DNA of 64,000 nucleotides from Streptomyces niveus (GCF_002009175.1 NZ_CP018047.1:1612001-1676000); one strand, 5' to 3'; positions 53,286 to 64,000 are shown, counted from the stretch's first letter. The notes: generated from the sequence alone by a model not told the origin. Translations and numbers: made by a program.

Positions 53286-54856
53286 GCGGCCTTCTCCTCC
53301 TTCACGGTGGTGGTCGTGGTCGTGGCGGTCTCCACGGGCCGCGTGGTCTTCTTCGTCCCGGTGACGGTGAAGACCGCCATCTGTGTGGGCGGCCCGACCT
53401 CTGGGTCCTCCGGCCCCACGGGGACGTACCGCACGGCGTACCCGTGGCGCAGCGCCACCTTCTCCGCCCAGGCGCGGAACTCCGCGCGGGTCCACTCGAA
53501 GCGGTGGTCCCGGTGGCGTACGTGTCCGGCGGGCAGCGTCTCCCAGCGGACGTTGTACTCGACGTTCGGCGTCGTCACGACGACGGTCGCCGGGCGGGCC
53601 GTACCGAACACCGCGTACTCCAGCGCGGGCAGCCTCGGCAGGTCCACGTGCTCGATCACCTCGCTGAGTACGGCGGCGTCGTGGCCCTTGAGCCGCTTGT
53701 CCGTGTACGTGAGCGAGCTCTGCATCAGCGTGACGCGCTCGGCCTGGCGCTCGCTCATCCGCTCCACCTTGAGTCGGCGGGCGGCGACGGTGAGCGCGCG
53801 TACGGACACGTCGACGCCCACCACCTTGGTGAAGCGCACGTCCTTCAACAGGGCCTGTACGAGCTGTCCCTGGCCGCAGCCGAGGTCGAGCACGCTGGCC
53901 GCACCCGCGTCGCGCAGTGCGGTGAGGATCGCGTCGCGGCGCTGCTCGGCGAGCGAGACGGGCTTCTCGGCGGTTGCGGCCGTCTCGGCCGTCTTGGCGG
54001 TCTCGGCGGTCTCGGCCGGGGCGTCGTCGGCTTCGGGCGCCGGGTTGTCGACGGCGTTGTCGATCGCCTCGACGTCGATGTCGTCGGCCTCGGCGAGCCG
54101 GACCAGTTCGAGCCGGTTCGTGGCCTCCTTGGTCAGGCCCCAACGGCGGGACAGATAACGGCTGGTGATGAGCTGCCGCTCGGGGTGGTCGGCCAGCCAG
54201 CCCTCACCGGCCCGCAGCAGTTTCTCCACCTCGTCGGGCGCGACCCAGTAGTGCTTGGCGTCGTCGAGAACCGGCAGGAGCACATACAACTGCCGCAGCG
54301 CGTCCGCGAGTCGCAGCTCCCCCTCCAGTACGAGCTGCACGTAACGCGACTCGCCCCACGCGGGAAACGCCTCGTCCAACGCCACCGGCCGCACGTCGAC
54401 CGTCGTCCAGCCCAGCGGCCCGAAGAGGCTGCCGACCAGCTCGGCGCCACCACGCGCGGGCACGGCGGGCACCTCGATCCGCAGGGGCAGCGGCTCGGCC
54501 GCACGCTCGGGCAGCGCCTTGCACACACCGCGCAACGCGCTCTTGAAGACGGTACTCAGGGCGACGGCGAGCAGCGAGGATGCCGCGTACGGACGGTCGT
54601 TGACGTACTGCGCGAGCGCGGCATCGGGCGCACCGCCACGCCCCTTTCCCTTCCCCCGCCGCACGAGGGCCACCGGATCGATCTCCAACAGAAGCGCCGC
54701 CGTGCAACGCTCGACGGACGCCTCGGGATAGAGGACGTGCGCGATGCCATGGGAGGTGGAGAACGCCTGCACCTTGTCGGGATGCTTGTGAAGAAGAAAC
54801 CCGAGGTCGGTCGCGGGACGTTCAGGGGTGCCGGTGGTACTGATCGTAAGGAACAC
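53282..54856 (-). CDS. hen1: 3'-terminal RNA ribose 2'-O-methyltransferase Hen1
   Basis: A 524-residue protein. The N-terminal half (about 1-260) is the bacterial Hen1 domain that activates Pnkp ligase. A linker rich in AET/AKT repeats (281-297) follows, then the methyltransferase with VLDLGCGQG (322-330). The metal ligands read Glu399, Glu402, His403 and His451, with exactly the spacing of the Clostridium thermocellum enzyme. It marks the repaired 3' end so it cannot be cut again. GTG start at 54856. Confidence 0.95.
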   Translation of the reverse strand: MFLTISTTGTPERPATDLGFLLHKHPDKVQAFSTSHGIAHVLYPEASVERCTAALLLEIDPVALVRRGKGKGRGGAPDAALAQYVNDRPYAASSLLAVALSTVFKSALRGVCKALPERAAEPLPLRIEVPAVPARGGAELVGSLFGPLGWTTVDVRPVALDEAFPAWGESRYVQLVLEGELRLADALRQLYVLLPVLDDAKHYWVAPDEVEKLLRAGEGWLADHPERQLITSRYLSRRWGLTKEATNRLELVRLAEADDIDVEAIDNAVDNPAPEADDAPAETAETAKTAETAATAEKPVSLAEQRRDAILTALRDAGAASVLDLGCGQGQLVQALLKDVRFTKVVGVDVSVRALTVAARRLKVERMSERQAERVTLMQSSLTYTDKRLKGHDAAVLSEVIEHVDLPRLPALEYAVFGTARPATVVVTTPNVEYNVRWETLPAGHVRHRDHRFEWTRAEFRAWAEKVALRHGYAVRYVPVGPEDPEVGPPTQMAVFTVTGTKKTTRPVETATTTTTTVKEEKAA

Positions 54857-54915
54857 CTGACCGAGTATGGCCCGTTCGATCAGCCGCTACGAGGGAGTTT
54901 TGGCGCCGCCGGTCG

Positions 54916-55890
54916 TCAACCCGCTCCCCGCTCCGCGTCCAGCGCCGCCGCCAGCTCCGTGATCCGGGCCGGGCCCACGCGGCAGCATCCGCCGAGGAGG
55001 CGGGCGCCGGTGGACTGCCAGGTGTGGAGGCGGTCGGGCGAGAAGGGCGACGGGTGGGTAGCCGGGGGGAGGGGCCCCTCCCCCCTCCCCTCCCCCACCC
55101 CCTGCCCCTCTCCCGCCCAGCTTTTGGCTTGCGCGTCCCACTTCTCGCCCGTGTTCGGGTAGACCACCACCGGTTTGCCGGTGATCGTGGCCGCGAGAGC
55201 GACTGCGTCGTCCGCGTCGGACGGATCGCAGCAGTTGACGCCCACCGCGATCACGCCGTCCACGCCCGCCGCCAGTGCGAACGCCTCGGTCAGCGGCTGG
55301 CCGGCGCGCGTACGGTCGCCCGCGACCGTGTACGAGAGCCACACCGGCACCCCGCATCCCTCGGCCGCACCGAGCAGCGCCTGCGCCTCGTCCGTGTCCG
55401 GCACCGTCTCCAGCGCGAGGACGTCCGGCCCGGCGGCGGCCAGTGTCTCGATCCTCGGCCGGTGGAAGCGCTCCAGCTCTCGCACCGACAGCCCGTACCG
55501 CCCCCGGTACTCGCTCCCGTCGGCGAGCATCGCCCCGTACGGCCCGACCGAGGCGGCCACCCAGATCTCCCGTGCCGCCTCGGCCCCCGCCCGCCGGGCC
55601 AGGGTCACGCTGTCGGCCAGCAGTTCGGACGCCCGGTCCCGGCCGATGCCCCGGTGGGCGAAGCCCTCGTACGTCGCCTGGTAACTCGCGGTGATCAGCA
55701 CCTGTGCGCCCGCCCGTACATACGCCGCGTGTGCCGCCTCGATCTGCTGCGGTGCGTCGGCGAGGAGCCGCGCCGACCACAGGTCATCGGAGAGATCGCA
55801 GCCCTGCGCCCGCAGTTGGTCGGAGAGTCCGCCGTCGAGGACAAGGCTTCCCTCGCCGAGCGCGGCGGCGAGCGTACGGACGGGCTTCAC
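54916..55890 (-). CDS. mmuM: Homocysteine S-methyltransferase
   Basis: A 324-residue zinc enzyme using S-methylmethionine (or SAM) to methylate homocysteine. Zinc ligands are in VGVNCCDPS and RLLGGCCRVGP; LVLDGGLSDQLRAQG and ITASYQATYEGF are typical N-terminal segments. Between the conserved YPNTGEKWDAQAKSWAGEG and WQSTGARLLGGCC there is a low-complexity insert of about 25 residues (GVGEGRGEGPLPPATHPSP), encoded by a C/T-rich tract, that relatives normally lack. GTG start; follows the LLM gene by 16 bp. Confidence 0.93.
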   Translation of the reverse strand: MKPVRTLAAALGEGSLVLDGGLSDQLRAQGCDLSDDLWSARLLADAPQQIEAAHAAYVRAGAQVLITASYQATYEGFAHRGIGRDRASELLADSVTLARRAGAEAAREIWVAASVGPYGAMLADGSEYRGRYGLSVRELERFHRPRIETLAAAGPDVLALETVPDTDEAQALLGAAEGCGVPVWLSYTVAGDRTRAGQPLTEAFALAAGVDGVIAVGVNCCDPSDADDAVALAATITGKPVVVYPNTGEKWDAQAKSWAGEGQGVGEGRGEGPLPPATHPSPFSPDRLHTWQSTGARLLGGCCRVGPARITELAAALDAERGAG

Positions 55891-55906
55891 GGTCGGCTCC
55901 CCGCCC

Positions 55907-56836
55907 TCAGCCGGTGTTCAGCTGCGACTGGACCTGGGAGGAGAGCAGTTCCAGATGGTCGAGGTCGTCCAGGTCCAGCATCTGGCAGTAGATGCGGGAC
56001 GCGCCGGCGGCTCCGTACTGTCCGATCTTGTCGACGACCTCTGCGGGCGAGCCCGCGAGTCCGTTCGCCTTCAGTTCTTCCACCTCCCGTCCGATTGACG
56101 CGGCCCGGCGGGCCACTTCCGCGTCGGTCCTGCCCACGCAGGCGACCAGCGCGGTCGAATACACCAGGTCGTCGGCCTTCCGTCCGGCCTTGACCGCCGC
56201 CTCCCGCACGCGGCCGAACTGCTTCTCGCTGTCCTCGATCGAGGCGAACGGGATGTTGAACTCGTCCGCGTACTGCGCGGCGAGGCGCGGGGTGCGTGTC
56301 GCGCCGTGGCCACCGATCAGCACCGGGACCTTGGACTGGGCCGGCTTGGGCAGCGCGGGTGAGTCGGCCAGCTGGTAGTGCGTCCCGTCGTACGAGAACG
56401 TCTCGCCCGTCGGCGTGGCCCACAGCCCTGTGACGATGGCCAGTTGCTCCTCCAGGCGGCCGAACTTCTCCTTGGGGAAGGGGATTCCGTACGCCTTGTG
56501 CTCCTCCTCGAACCAGCCCGCGCCCAGGCCCAGTTCGACCCGCCCGCCGGACATCTGGTCGACCTGCGCGACCTGGATCGCGAGCACGCCCGGCAGTCGG
56601 AATGTGCCCGCGGTCATCAAGGTCCCGAGCCGGATCCGCTCGGTCTCGCGGGCGAGTCCGGCCAGCGTGATCCAGGCGTCGGTGGGGCCGGGAAGACCGT
56701 CGGCGGAGCCCATCCGCAGATAGTGGTCGGAGCGGAAAAAGGCGTCGAAGCCGAGGTCTTCCGTCGCCTTGGCGACGGTCAGCAGCGTCTCGTAGCTCGC
56801 CCCTTGCTGGGGCTCGGTGAAGATTCGAAGATCCAT
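55907..56836 (-). CDS. LLM-class F420-dependent oxidoreductase
   Basis: A 309-residue luciferase-fold protein: LGFDAFFRSDHYLRMG, IRLGTLMTAGTFRLPGVLAIQVAQVDQMSGGRVELGLGAGWFEEEHKAYGIPFP and the late VPVLIGGHGATRTPRLAAQYADEFN are hallmarks of the actinobacterial F420 branch. Substrate unknown. ATG 56836 chosen because it opens with the first beta strand MDLRIFTEPQQG; the frame extends 60 bp upstream. Likely co-transcribed with mmuM. Confidence 0.92.
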   Translation of the reverse strand: MDLRIFTEPQQGASYETLLTVAKATEDLGFDAFFRSDHYLRMGSADGLPGPTDAWITLAGLARETERIRLGTLMTAGTFRLPGVLAIQVAQVDQMSGGRVELGLGAGWFEEEHKAYGIPFPKEKFGRLEEQLAIVTGLWATPTGETFSYDGTHYQLADSPALPKPAQSKVPVLIGGHGATRTPRLAAQYADEFNIPFASIEDSEKQFGRVREAAVKAGRKADDLVYSTALVACVGRTDAEVARRAASIGREVEELKANGLAGSPAEVVDKIGQYGAAGASRIYCQMLDLDDLDHLELLSSQVQSQLNTG

Positions 56837-56933
56837 GCATCCATCCTGCACCTTGCGGCGCCCGTCGGCCGCGCCTCCTCGCCGGGCTCCGCGCATTCCT
56901 CACCGGTGTCTGTCACCGAAGTCACGATCACCG

Positions 56934-57425
56934 TCACCCCCTCTCCTTCTCCTTCTCCGTCTCGCGCACCCGCTCACGCACCTCGTCCTGCTCGGTGAGC
57001 TTGCGCAGCATGCCGAGCACCCGGTCGTTCGACTCGTCCGCCGCGTCGATGGCCTCGATGCACTGCCAGTACAACCCCTCCTCGTCCGTCCCGCACGCCA
57101 CCGAGACCAGCGCGATCCCCACCTCCCCGAGCAGCACGCCGAGTCCGGTCAGCGCGCTCCGGGCGTCCGTCACCACCGAGAGCCGTGCCGCCCGTATCCC
57201 CCCGGCGCGCAGGGAGGGATGATCGGGTGAGGTGCCGCCCCGCGCGCCCGTCTCCGCGAGGTCCCTTGCCTCCGTCCTCAGCTCCTGCGGTCCGTGCAGG
57301 GCCAGTTGATCCCCTATCGCCTGGGCGAGAGCCTGTGCCTGCCAGGCCTCCGCAACGACGTCCAGCGCCGCACCGCTCCGGGCCAAGGCAACCCGGCCGG
57401 CCCCGATCAGCCTCTCCGCGTCCAT
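56934..57425 (-). CDS. Conserved actinomycete hypothetical protein (DUF6099-like)
   Basis: A 163-residue, mostly helical, soluble protein without a signal or membrane segment: MDAERLIGAGRVALARSGAALDVVAEAWQAQALAQAIG and GLYWQCIEAIDAADESNDRVLGMLRKL. It recalls a Streptomyces family listed as DUF6099; function unknown. It ends with a charged tail. Good codon usage and an ATG start support it as a real gene. Confidence 0.75.
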   Translation of the reverse strand: MDAERLIGAGRVALARSGAALDVVAEAWQAQALAQAIGDQLALHGPQELRTEARDLAETGARGGTSPDHPSLRAGGIRAARLSVVTDARSALTGLGVLLGEVGIALVSVACGTDEEGLYWQCIEAIDAADESNDRVLGMLRKLTEQDEVRERVRETEKEKERG

Positions 57426-57551
57426 TCGCCGTCCCCGTCTCCGTATGTCCGTCTCTGTCCGTCCGTCCCCGTCTGTCGAACACCCTGCCCACTTACTTCA
57501 TTACCCAGAGTGAGGTGTTGGCAACAAGAAGACCAGAGGAATTCGGAAATC

Positions 57552-57578
57552 TGTGGACAGGAAGCCGGTTGTGAATAA
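57552..57578 (-). promoter_or_regulatory. Two DnaA-box-like 9-mers in an AT-richer intergenic region
   Basis: On the minus strand, ttattcaca (57570-57578) fits TTATNCACA exactly and ctgtccaca (57552-57560) is one base off the Streptomyces box TTGTCCACA. They share orientation and lie 18 bp apart, in the 178-bp gap before the DUF6099-like gene. Confidence 0.4.
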
Positions 57579-57603
57579 CTCGGCCACTCCGCAGAGTGAC
57601 GAA

Positions 57604-57963
57604 TCAGTCGGACGTAGACGGAGAAGGCGGAGAAGACGGGGGCGCGGGCGGGAAGCGCAGCTCGTTGCGGTCGATCTTCTCGGAGAGCGCGGTCAGCGCG
57701 TCGATCCCCAACACGTCGCAGAACTGGAGCAGATACGCCAGCACGTCTGCGACCTCGTCCCGCACGCGGTGCGCCGCCTCGGGGTCGTCCATCACCCGCG
57801 CCGACTGCTCGGGCGTCAACCACTGGAAGATCTCCAGCAGTTCGGACGCCTCGACGCTCAGAGCCGCGGCCAGGTTCTTGGGTGTGTGGTACGGCTCCCA
57901 CTCCCGTGCCGCCGCGAACTCCACCAGCCTGCGCTGCAATCCCTGTACATCCAGTTCCGTCAC
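57604..57963 (-). CDS. MazG-like nucleotide pyrophosphohydrolase
   Basis: A 119-residue all-alpha protein of the MazG/dCTPase (RS21-C6) group: YHTPKNLAAALSVEASELLEIFQWL and HRVRDEVADVLAYLLQFCDVLGID carry the acidic metal-binding residues (E--E and D--D pattern). These enzymes clean noncanonical or excess dNTPs. GTG start. The C-terminus is a Pro/Ser-rich tail. Confidence 0.9.
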   Translation of the reverse strand: MTELDVQGLQRRLVEFAAAREWEPYHTPKNLAAALSVEASELLEIFQWLTPEQSARVMDDPEAAHRVRDEVADVLAYLLQFCDVLGIDALTALSEKIDRNELRFPPAPPSSPPSPSTSD

Positions 57964-58042
57964 GGATCCAGGTGTATCAGGTACATCAGGCGCGTCAGCT
58001 GCCTCGGGCGCGTCGGGCCGACCAAGCCCACCAGGGGTCCCC

Positions 58043-58447
58043 TCAAGGCTGCTGGACCGCCGCCGCCGCGATCCCCTCCACCTCGGTGCCGATCGGCGCG
58101 AGCAGGAAGACGTTCCGCTCGACCCGGTGCATACCGCTGCCGAGCCCGAAGACGACCCCGCTGCTGAAGTCCAGGATGCGTTTGGCCACGTCGGTCTCGG
58201 CCCCGGTCAGGTCGAGAAGCACCGGGATCTGCGCGATCAGATGCTCCGCGACATCACGCGCGTCGGCGAAGACCCGTACCCGCAGGACCACGAATCGCCG
58301 CTGTTCCTCGGCGTACTCCTCGGGGATCGCCCGGTGGTCGACGCGCGAGGGCCACTCGTTGCGACCGCGCAGCGGAACGACCTGGGCCAGGCCCTCCCAC
58401 TGCTCGTCGGTGGCGTCGTACCTGTCGTAACCGCCGTACCTGCTCAC
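58043..58447 (-). CDS. SepF-family cell-division protein paralog
   Basis: A 134-residue protein: [69 protein letters not shown] is the SepF core fold that binds the FtsZ tail. Canonical SepF has an N-terminal membrane-targeting helix and sits in the division cluster; here neither is present, so this is one of the stand-alone SepF-like proteins of Streptomyces that may modulate septation. GTG start. Confidence 0.88.
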   Translation of the reverse strand: MSRYGGYDRYDATDEQWEGLAQVVPLRGRNEWPSRVDHRAIPEEYAEEQRRFVVLRVRVFADARDVAEHLIAQIPVLLDLTGAETDVAKRILDFSSGVVFGLGSGMHRVERNVFLLAPIGTEVEGIAAAAVQQP

Positions 58448-58572
58448 CGGATCACCCCATTGGCGCGCTGTGTCTGCATGCGGCCATCCTCCCGCGCCTC
58501 ACCCGTTCGGCCCAACAGCGACACGGGGCAGGCGCGGACCAGTCTCGGAACGGGCCGAACGGCCCGCTCCCG

Positions 58573-60999
<2,427 letters not shown>

Positions 61000-61180
61000 C
61001 GTGACTCCATCTGTGTGACGGGGCCGTCTCCGCGGCCTCCATGGAAGTCACGCTAATGCGGTGCGCTGACCGGCGCTTCTCCATATCTGATCGGAATCCG
61101 CCCCGTACCTGATACGTGCCTGACCGGCGGGGAGACGGCGCGGGCCGGGGCGACGGGCCGGGGCGACGGGCCGGGGTCCG

Positions 61181-62140
61181 TCAGCGGGCGAGGAGTTCCC
61201 GTGACACCTCCCACAGCCGGGCCGCGGCCTCGGGGTCGAGCGCGTACGCCGAAACGCCGGAGTCGTCCGTGAGACCCGAGCCGTCCGACGGTACGTACGG
61301 CCCGGCCTCCGTGACGTCCTCGAAGTAACGGCTGCCGACGCCGTCAAGCAGCGGTGAGACCGCGACGAGGATCGAGGTGGCGGCGCCCTGCTCGGTCGTC
61401 TTCCAGGGGTAGCTGTCCATCAGCGCCCTGAGTTCGGGGCTCAGGTTGTCCCCCTGCTGGTGCCGTTGCAGGTTGGTGCGGATGCCGCCCGGCATGACGG
61501 CGTTCACGGTGATCCCGTCGCCGGCCCACCGCTTGGTCGCCTCGACGGCGAAGAGGACGTTGGCCGTTTTGGACTGGCCGTACGCCGACCACGGCTCGTA
61601 CTCGCGCTTCTCGAAGTGGATGTCGTCGAAGACGACGGGCGAGCGGTGGTGCGCACTCGAACTCACCGAGACGACGCGGGCGTTGCCCGCCTCGGCCAGC
61701 GCGTCGTGCAGGCCGAGCGCCAGGCCGAAGTGGCCGAGGTGGTTCGTGGCGAACTGGTGCTCCCAGCCCTCGGGCGTCCGCTTCAGGGGCTCCGCCATGA
61801 CACCGGCGTTGTTGACCAGGATGTGCAGCGGCCCCTGCCAGCCGGCCGCGAACGCCGCGACCGACGAGCGGTCGGCGAGTTCGATCGGGGCGACGGAGAC
61901 GCGCGGGTTGCCGGTCGTGGCGGTGATGTCGGCGGCGGTACGTTCGCCGGCCTCGACGTTACGTACGGCGAGCGTGACCTCGGCTCCCGCCGACGCCAGC
62001 GCACGGGCGGTCTCGACCCCGATGCCGGAGGCGCCGCCGGTGACGACGGCGCGCCTGCCGGTCAGGTCGATGCCGTCGATGACCTCGGCGGCGGTGGTCT
62101 CACGCGTGAAAGGAGTGGTGATCCGGTCGGGAGAGCTCAT
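61181..62140 (-). CDS. Short-chain dehydrogenase/reductase
   Basis: A 319-residue SDR: cofactor motif TGGASGIG (34-41), NNAG (110-113), catalytic Ser in SVSSSAHH and Tyr187-Lys191 in YGQSK. The overall pattern is that of retinol-dehydrogenase/WWOX-like NADP enzymes; substrate unknown. ATG at 62140. It diverges from a TetR regulator over a region with two matching palindromes, so it is probably the target of that regulator. Confidence 0.92.
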   Translation of the reverse strand: MSSPDRITTPFTRETTAAEVIDGIDLTGRRAVVTGGASGIGVETARALASAGAEVTLAVRNVEAGERTAADITATTGNPRVSVAPIELADRSSVAAFAAGWQGPLHILVNNAGVMAEPLKRTPEGWEHQFATNHLGHFGLALGLHDALAEAGNARVVSVSSSAHHRSPVVFDDIHFEKREYEPWSAYGQSKTANVLFAVEATKRWAGDGITVNAVMPGGIRTNLQRHQQGDNLSPELRALMDSYPWKTTEQGAATSILVAVSPLLDGVGSRYFEDVTEAGPYVPSDGSGLTDDSGVSAYALDPEAAARLWEVSRELLAR

Positions 62141-62401
62141 GACGGTCCTCTTCTGCACGGGTTCTGAACGGCTACGTACGGGGCGGGGCCCGGGGAAACG
62201 CGGGGCTCCGACCTCGCCGTACACTTAAACGGAGGAACCTCCGCTCACCTCCGAAGGTAATCGGAGGATCCTCCGTTTAGCAAGCACGCCTGGTGGTGAG
62301 TTACGTTCGGGCCGGATTACGCGGACACGCCGGAGGCTTCACAGCGGCCGCGTCGGCCACATCGGCCGAGGGTTAACGGCGACGAGGGACGGGAGAACCG
62401 C
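62141..62401. promoter_or_regulatory. SDR/TetR divergent promoter with paired operators
   Basis: 261 bp. Contains cggaggaacctccg (62230-62243) and the perfect palindrome cggaggatcctccg (62262-62275). Including flanking aaa/ttt the two form mirror images of one 17-bp site. Typical spacing for a TetR protein controlling both directions. Confidence 0.7.
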
Positions 62402-62974
62402 ATGGCGGCGACCGGCGACCGGCCCCTGCGCGCGGACGCCCGGCGCAATCGCGACCTGCTCCTCGCCTCCGCGATGCGCCTGCTCTCCGAGGACAGCCTC
62501 ACCACGACCCTGGACGCCATCGCCAAGGACGCCGGAGTCGGGATCGGTACGCTCTACCGGCACTTCCCCACCCGCGAGGCCCTGGTCGAGGCGGTCTACC
62601 GCAACGAGCTGACGGCCGTCTGCGACGCCGCGCCCGCGCTCCTCGGCGAACTGGCGCCCCTTGAGGCGACACGTGCGTGGATGGACCGCTACATAGACTT
62701 CATGATCGCCAAGTACGGCATGGCGGACGCGCTCCGCGCGGTCATCGCCTCGGGCGGAAACCCCTACGCGCGGAGTCGCGATCTGCTCGGCTCGGCGATC
62801 AAGCTGCTGCTCGACGCCGGAGCGGCGGACGGCGTCTTCCGTAAGGATGTCGACGCCGACGACGTACTGATCAGCATCAGCGGCGTGGCCCTCGCGGCGG
62901 GCGAACCGAGCATGCGCGAGCAGGCGGGCCGCCTGCTCGACCTCCTGCTGGACGGCCTGCGCTACCAGCGCTGA
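62402..62974 (+). CDS. TetR-family transcriptional regulator
   Basis: A 190-residue repressor: helix-turn-helix DAIAKDAGVGIGTLYRHFPTREALVEAVY (about 38-66) and an all-alpha ligand domain of the TetR C33-like type. ATG with gggagaa upstream. It faces the divergent SDR gene across paired cggagg palindromes, its likely binding sites. Confidence 0.94.
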   Translation: MAATGDRPLRADARRNRDLLLASAMRLLSEDSLTTTLDAIAKDAGVGIGTLYRHFPTREALVEAVYRNELTAVCDAAPALLGELAPLEATRAWMDRYIDFMIAKYGMADALRAVIASGGNPYARSRDLLGSAIKLLLDAGAADGVFRKDVDADDVLISISGVALAAGEPSMREQAGRLLDLLLDGLRYQR

Positions 62975-63103
62975 GGCGGGGCCTGTCCCTGTCCCGGGCC
63001 GTGACGTGCGAGCCGCACCCGCACGCACCCTCATCCCGCGCGCTGGTGGCGGAGCCGTCGCCGTGTGCCGGAACGGGTCCGCCACCAGCGGTGGCGAGGG
63101 TGT

Positions 63104-64000
63104 TCAGAGTCGTTCGATCCAGATGTTGCGGAACCTCGGGTTGTCACCGGGGTCTCCGTGGTCCTGCAACCGGATGTGGCCCGGTGCCGGGCCCTCGGGC
63201 CGGCCCGCACCTGTGGTGCCGTTGATGCTGACGTTGTTGTGCACCAGCTTGCCGTTCCAGCGGAGGGTCACGCGGGCGTTCTCCACCTTGTCGCCGTCGC
63301 TGTTGAAGCGAGCCGCCCGGAAGTCGATGTCGTAGGTCTGCCAAGTGCGCGGCGCGGTCGCCGCGTTGACGTCCGGCGCCTTCTGCCGGTAGATCGCGCC
63401 GGCATCGTCGATACGGGGCGTGGTGACCCCGAAGGACTCCAGTACCTGCATCTCGTAGCGCTCCTGGATGTAGACCCCGCTGTTGCCACGGGCCTGTCCG
63501 GTCACGTCCGGGGGGTAGTCCGGCTGGTACCACTCGGCGTGCATCCGGAAGTCGCCGAACTTCTCCTTCGTACGGATGTCCCCGCCGAGCGACTCGACCG
63601 AGCCGTTCGCCACCGGCCACTTCGCCGGACCACCGGCGGTCGACTCCCAGGCGTCGAGGTTGGTCCCGTCGAACAGGCTGACGCGCTTAGTGGGAGTGAC
63701 GGTCAGATTGTCGAGGTTCACATGGCCGATGTCCTCGGACTCGTAGACGTAGGCGACGGTGTTCGCGCCCTTCCGCAGGGGCACCGACTCGACGTGGGTC
63801 GCCCAGGTGTTCCAGGTGCGTGTGCTGTCCAGCCAGATCTGCTTCCAGCGCTCGCCGTTGACGTACACGCTCATCGACCTGGGAACGGGCGCCGGGTCCG
63901 AGTTCATCCCGCTCGCGTACCGCAGCGCGAGGTCGTGCCGGCCTGCCTTGTCGGCCCGGACGGCGAACGTGGTACGGGAACCCGGTTCCCAGTTGCGGTC
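63104..64000 (-). CDS. Secreted-type DUF1080 (3-keto-disaccharide hydrolase fold) protein with carbohydrate-binding domain, partial
   Basis: The 3' 299 codons of a gene whose start is beyond the right edge; the frame is open to base 64000 (first residues DRNWEPGSRTTF). Residues about 1-85 look like the end of a CBM6/35-type beta-sandwich (HDLALRYASGMNSD ... NTVAYVYESEDIGHVNLDNLTV). The rest is DUF1080: VSLFDGTNLDAWES, GNSGVYIQERYEMQVLESFG, WQTYDIDFRAARF and HIRLQDHGDPGDNPRFRNIWIERL. DUF1080 proteins act on keto-sugars or glycans outside the cell. What precedes this domain is not visible. Confidence 0.88.
   Translation of the reverse strand, partial: DRNWEPGSRTTFAVRADKAGRHDLALRYASGMNSDPAPVPRSMSVYVNGERWKQIWLDSTRTWNTWATHVESVPLRKGANTVAYVYESEDIGHVNLDNLTVTPTKRVSLFDGTNLDAWESTAGGPAKWPVANGSVESLGGDIRTKEKFGDFRMHAEWYQPDYPPDVTGQARGNSGVYIQERYEMQVLESFGVTTPRIDDAGAIYRQKAPDVNAATAPRTWQTYDIDFRAARFNSDGDKVENARVTLRWNGKLVHNNVSINGTTGAGRPEGPAPGHIRLQDHGDPGDNPRFRNIWIERL

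Overview
The window is high-GC DNA with the look of a Streptomyces (actinomycete) chromosome arm. Supporting signs are near-universal G or C at third codon positions, many GTG and a few TTG starts, ATGA/GTGA overlaps inside operons, Tat-like lipoproteins, and actinomycete families such as DUF2252, an F420-type LLM oxidoreductase, a SepF paralog and the SCO4225-like membrane family. I count 44 protein-coding genes, one of them running off the right edge. I saw no rRNA, tRNA, CRISPR array, transposase or prophage.

Layout, left half. At 24-3474 an FAD oxidoreductase and a MerR/B12-type regulator are transcribed leftward, divergently from an exported fasciclin protein. At 3565-4959 a BlaI-M56 protease pair sits behind an iron-box-like site, followed by a MarR regulator (5078-5626). 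At 5592-16746 lies the most interesting locus: a dipeptide/nickel-type ABC importer (fused ATPases, two permeases, lipoprotein) diverges from an operon encoding a VioC/AsnO-type dioxygenase, an SbnB-like dehydrogenase, a fold-III PLP decarboxylase, an SbnA-like PLP synthase and a MATE exporter. Both halves carry DmdR/IdeR-type iron boxes. This reads as a complete make-export-reimport system for a small non-NRPS metallophore built from 2,3-diaminopropionate-type chemistry. At 16808-20294 there is a two-component system whose kinase carries a second, degenerate kinase half.

Middle. At 20410-28333 a LacI-controlled alpha-xyloside/beta-glucoside locus (lipoprotein, two permeases, GH1, GH31) has tandem operators upstream. 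At 28493-34531 are a DUF2252 protein, an MFS exporter, a MacB-like ABC/FtsX pair and a deazaflavin-type nitroreductase preceded by a 9-bp tandem repeat. At 34627-39709 are a SnoaL-like protein and a mannan operon (GH2 beta-mannosidase, LacI, secreted GH26). At 39829-47219 is an aromatic-acid CoA pathway of the 2-aminobenzoyl-CoA type: CoA ligase, PaaX regulator, monooxygenase/reductase fusion, enoyl-CoA hydratase, acyl-CoA dehydrogenase and RidA.

Right part. An RsbW-like kinase and an arginine deiminase/ornithine carbamoyltransferase pair (47544-50412) are bordered by unusual tandem repeats. A Pnkp-Hen1 RNA-repair operon follows (50655-54856), then homocysteine methyltransferase, LLM oxidoreductase, a hypothetical protein, MazG-like and SepF-like genes, a UvrA-like ATPase, an SDR/TetR divergent pair with paired operators, and the 3' part of a secreted DUF1080 protein at the edge. 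All functions are inferred from motifs and gene order read by eye; no searches were run.
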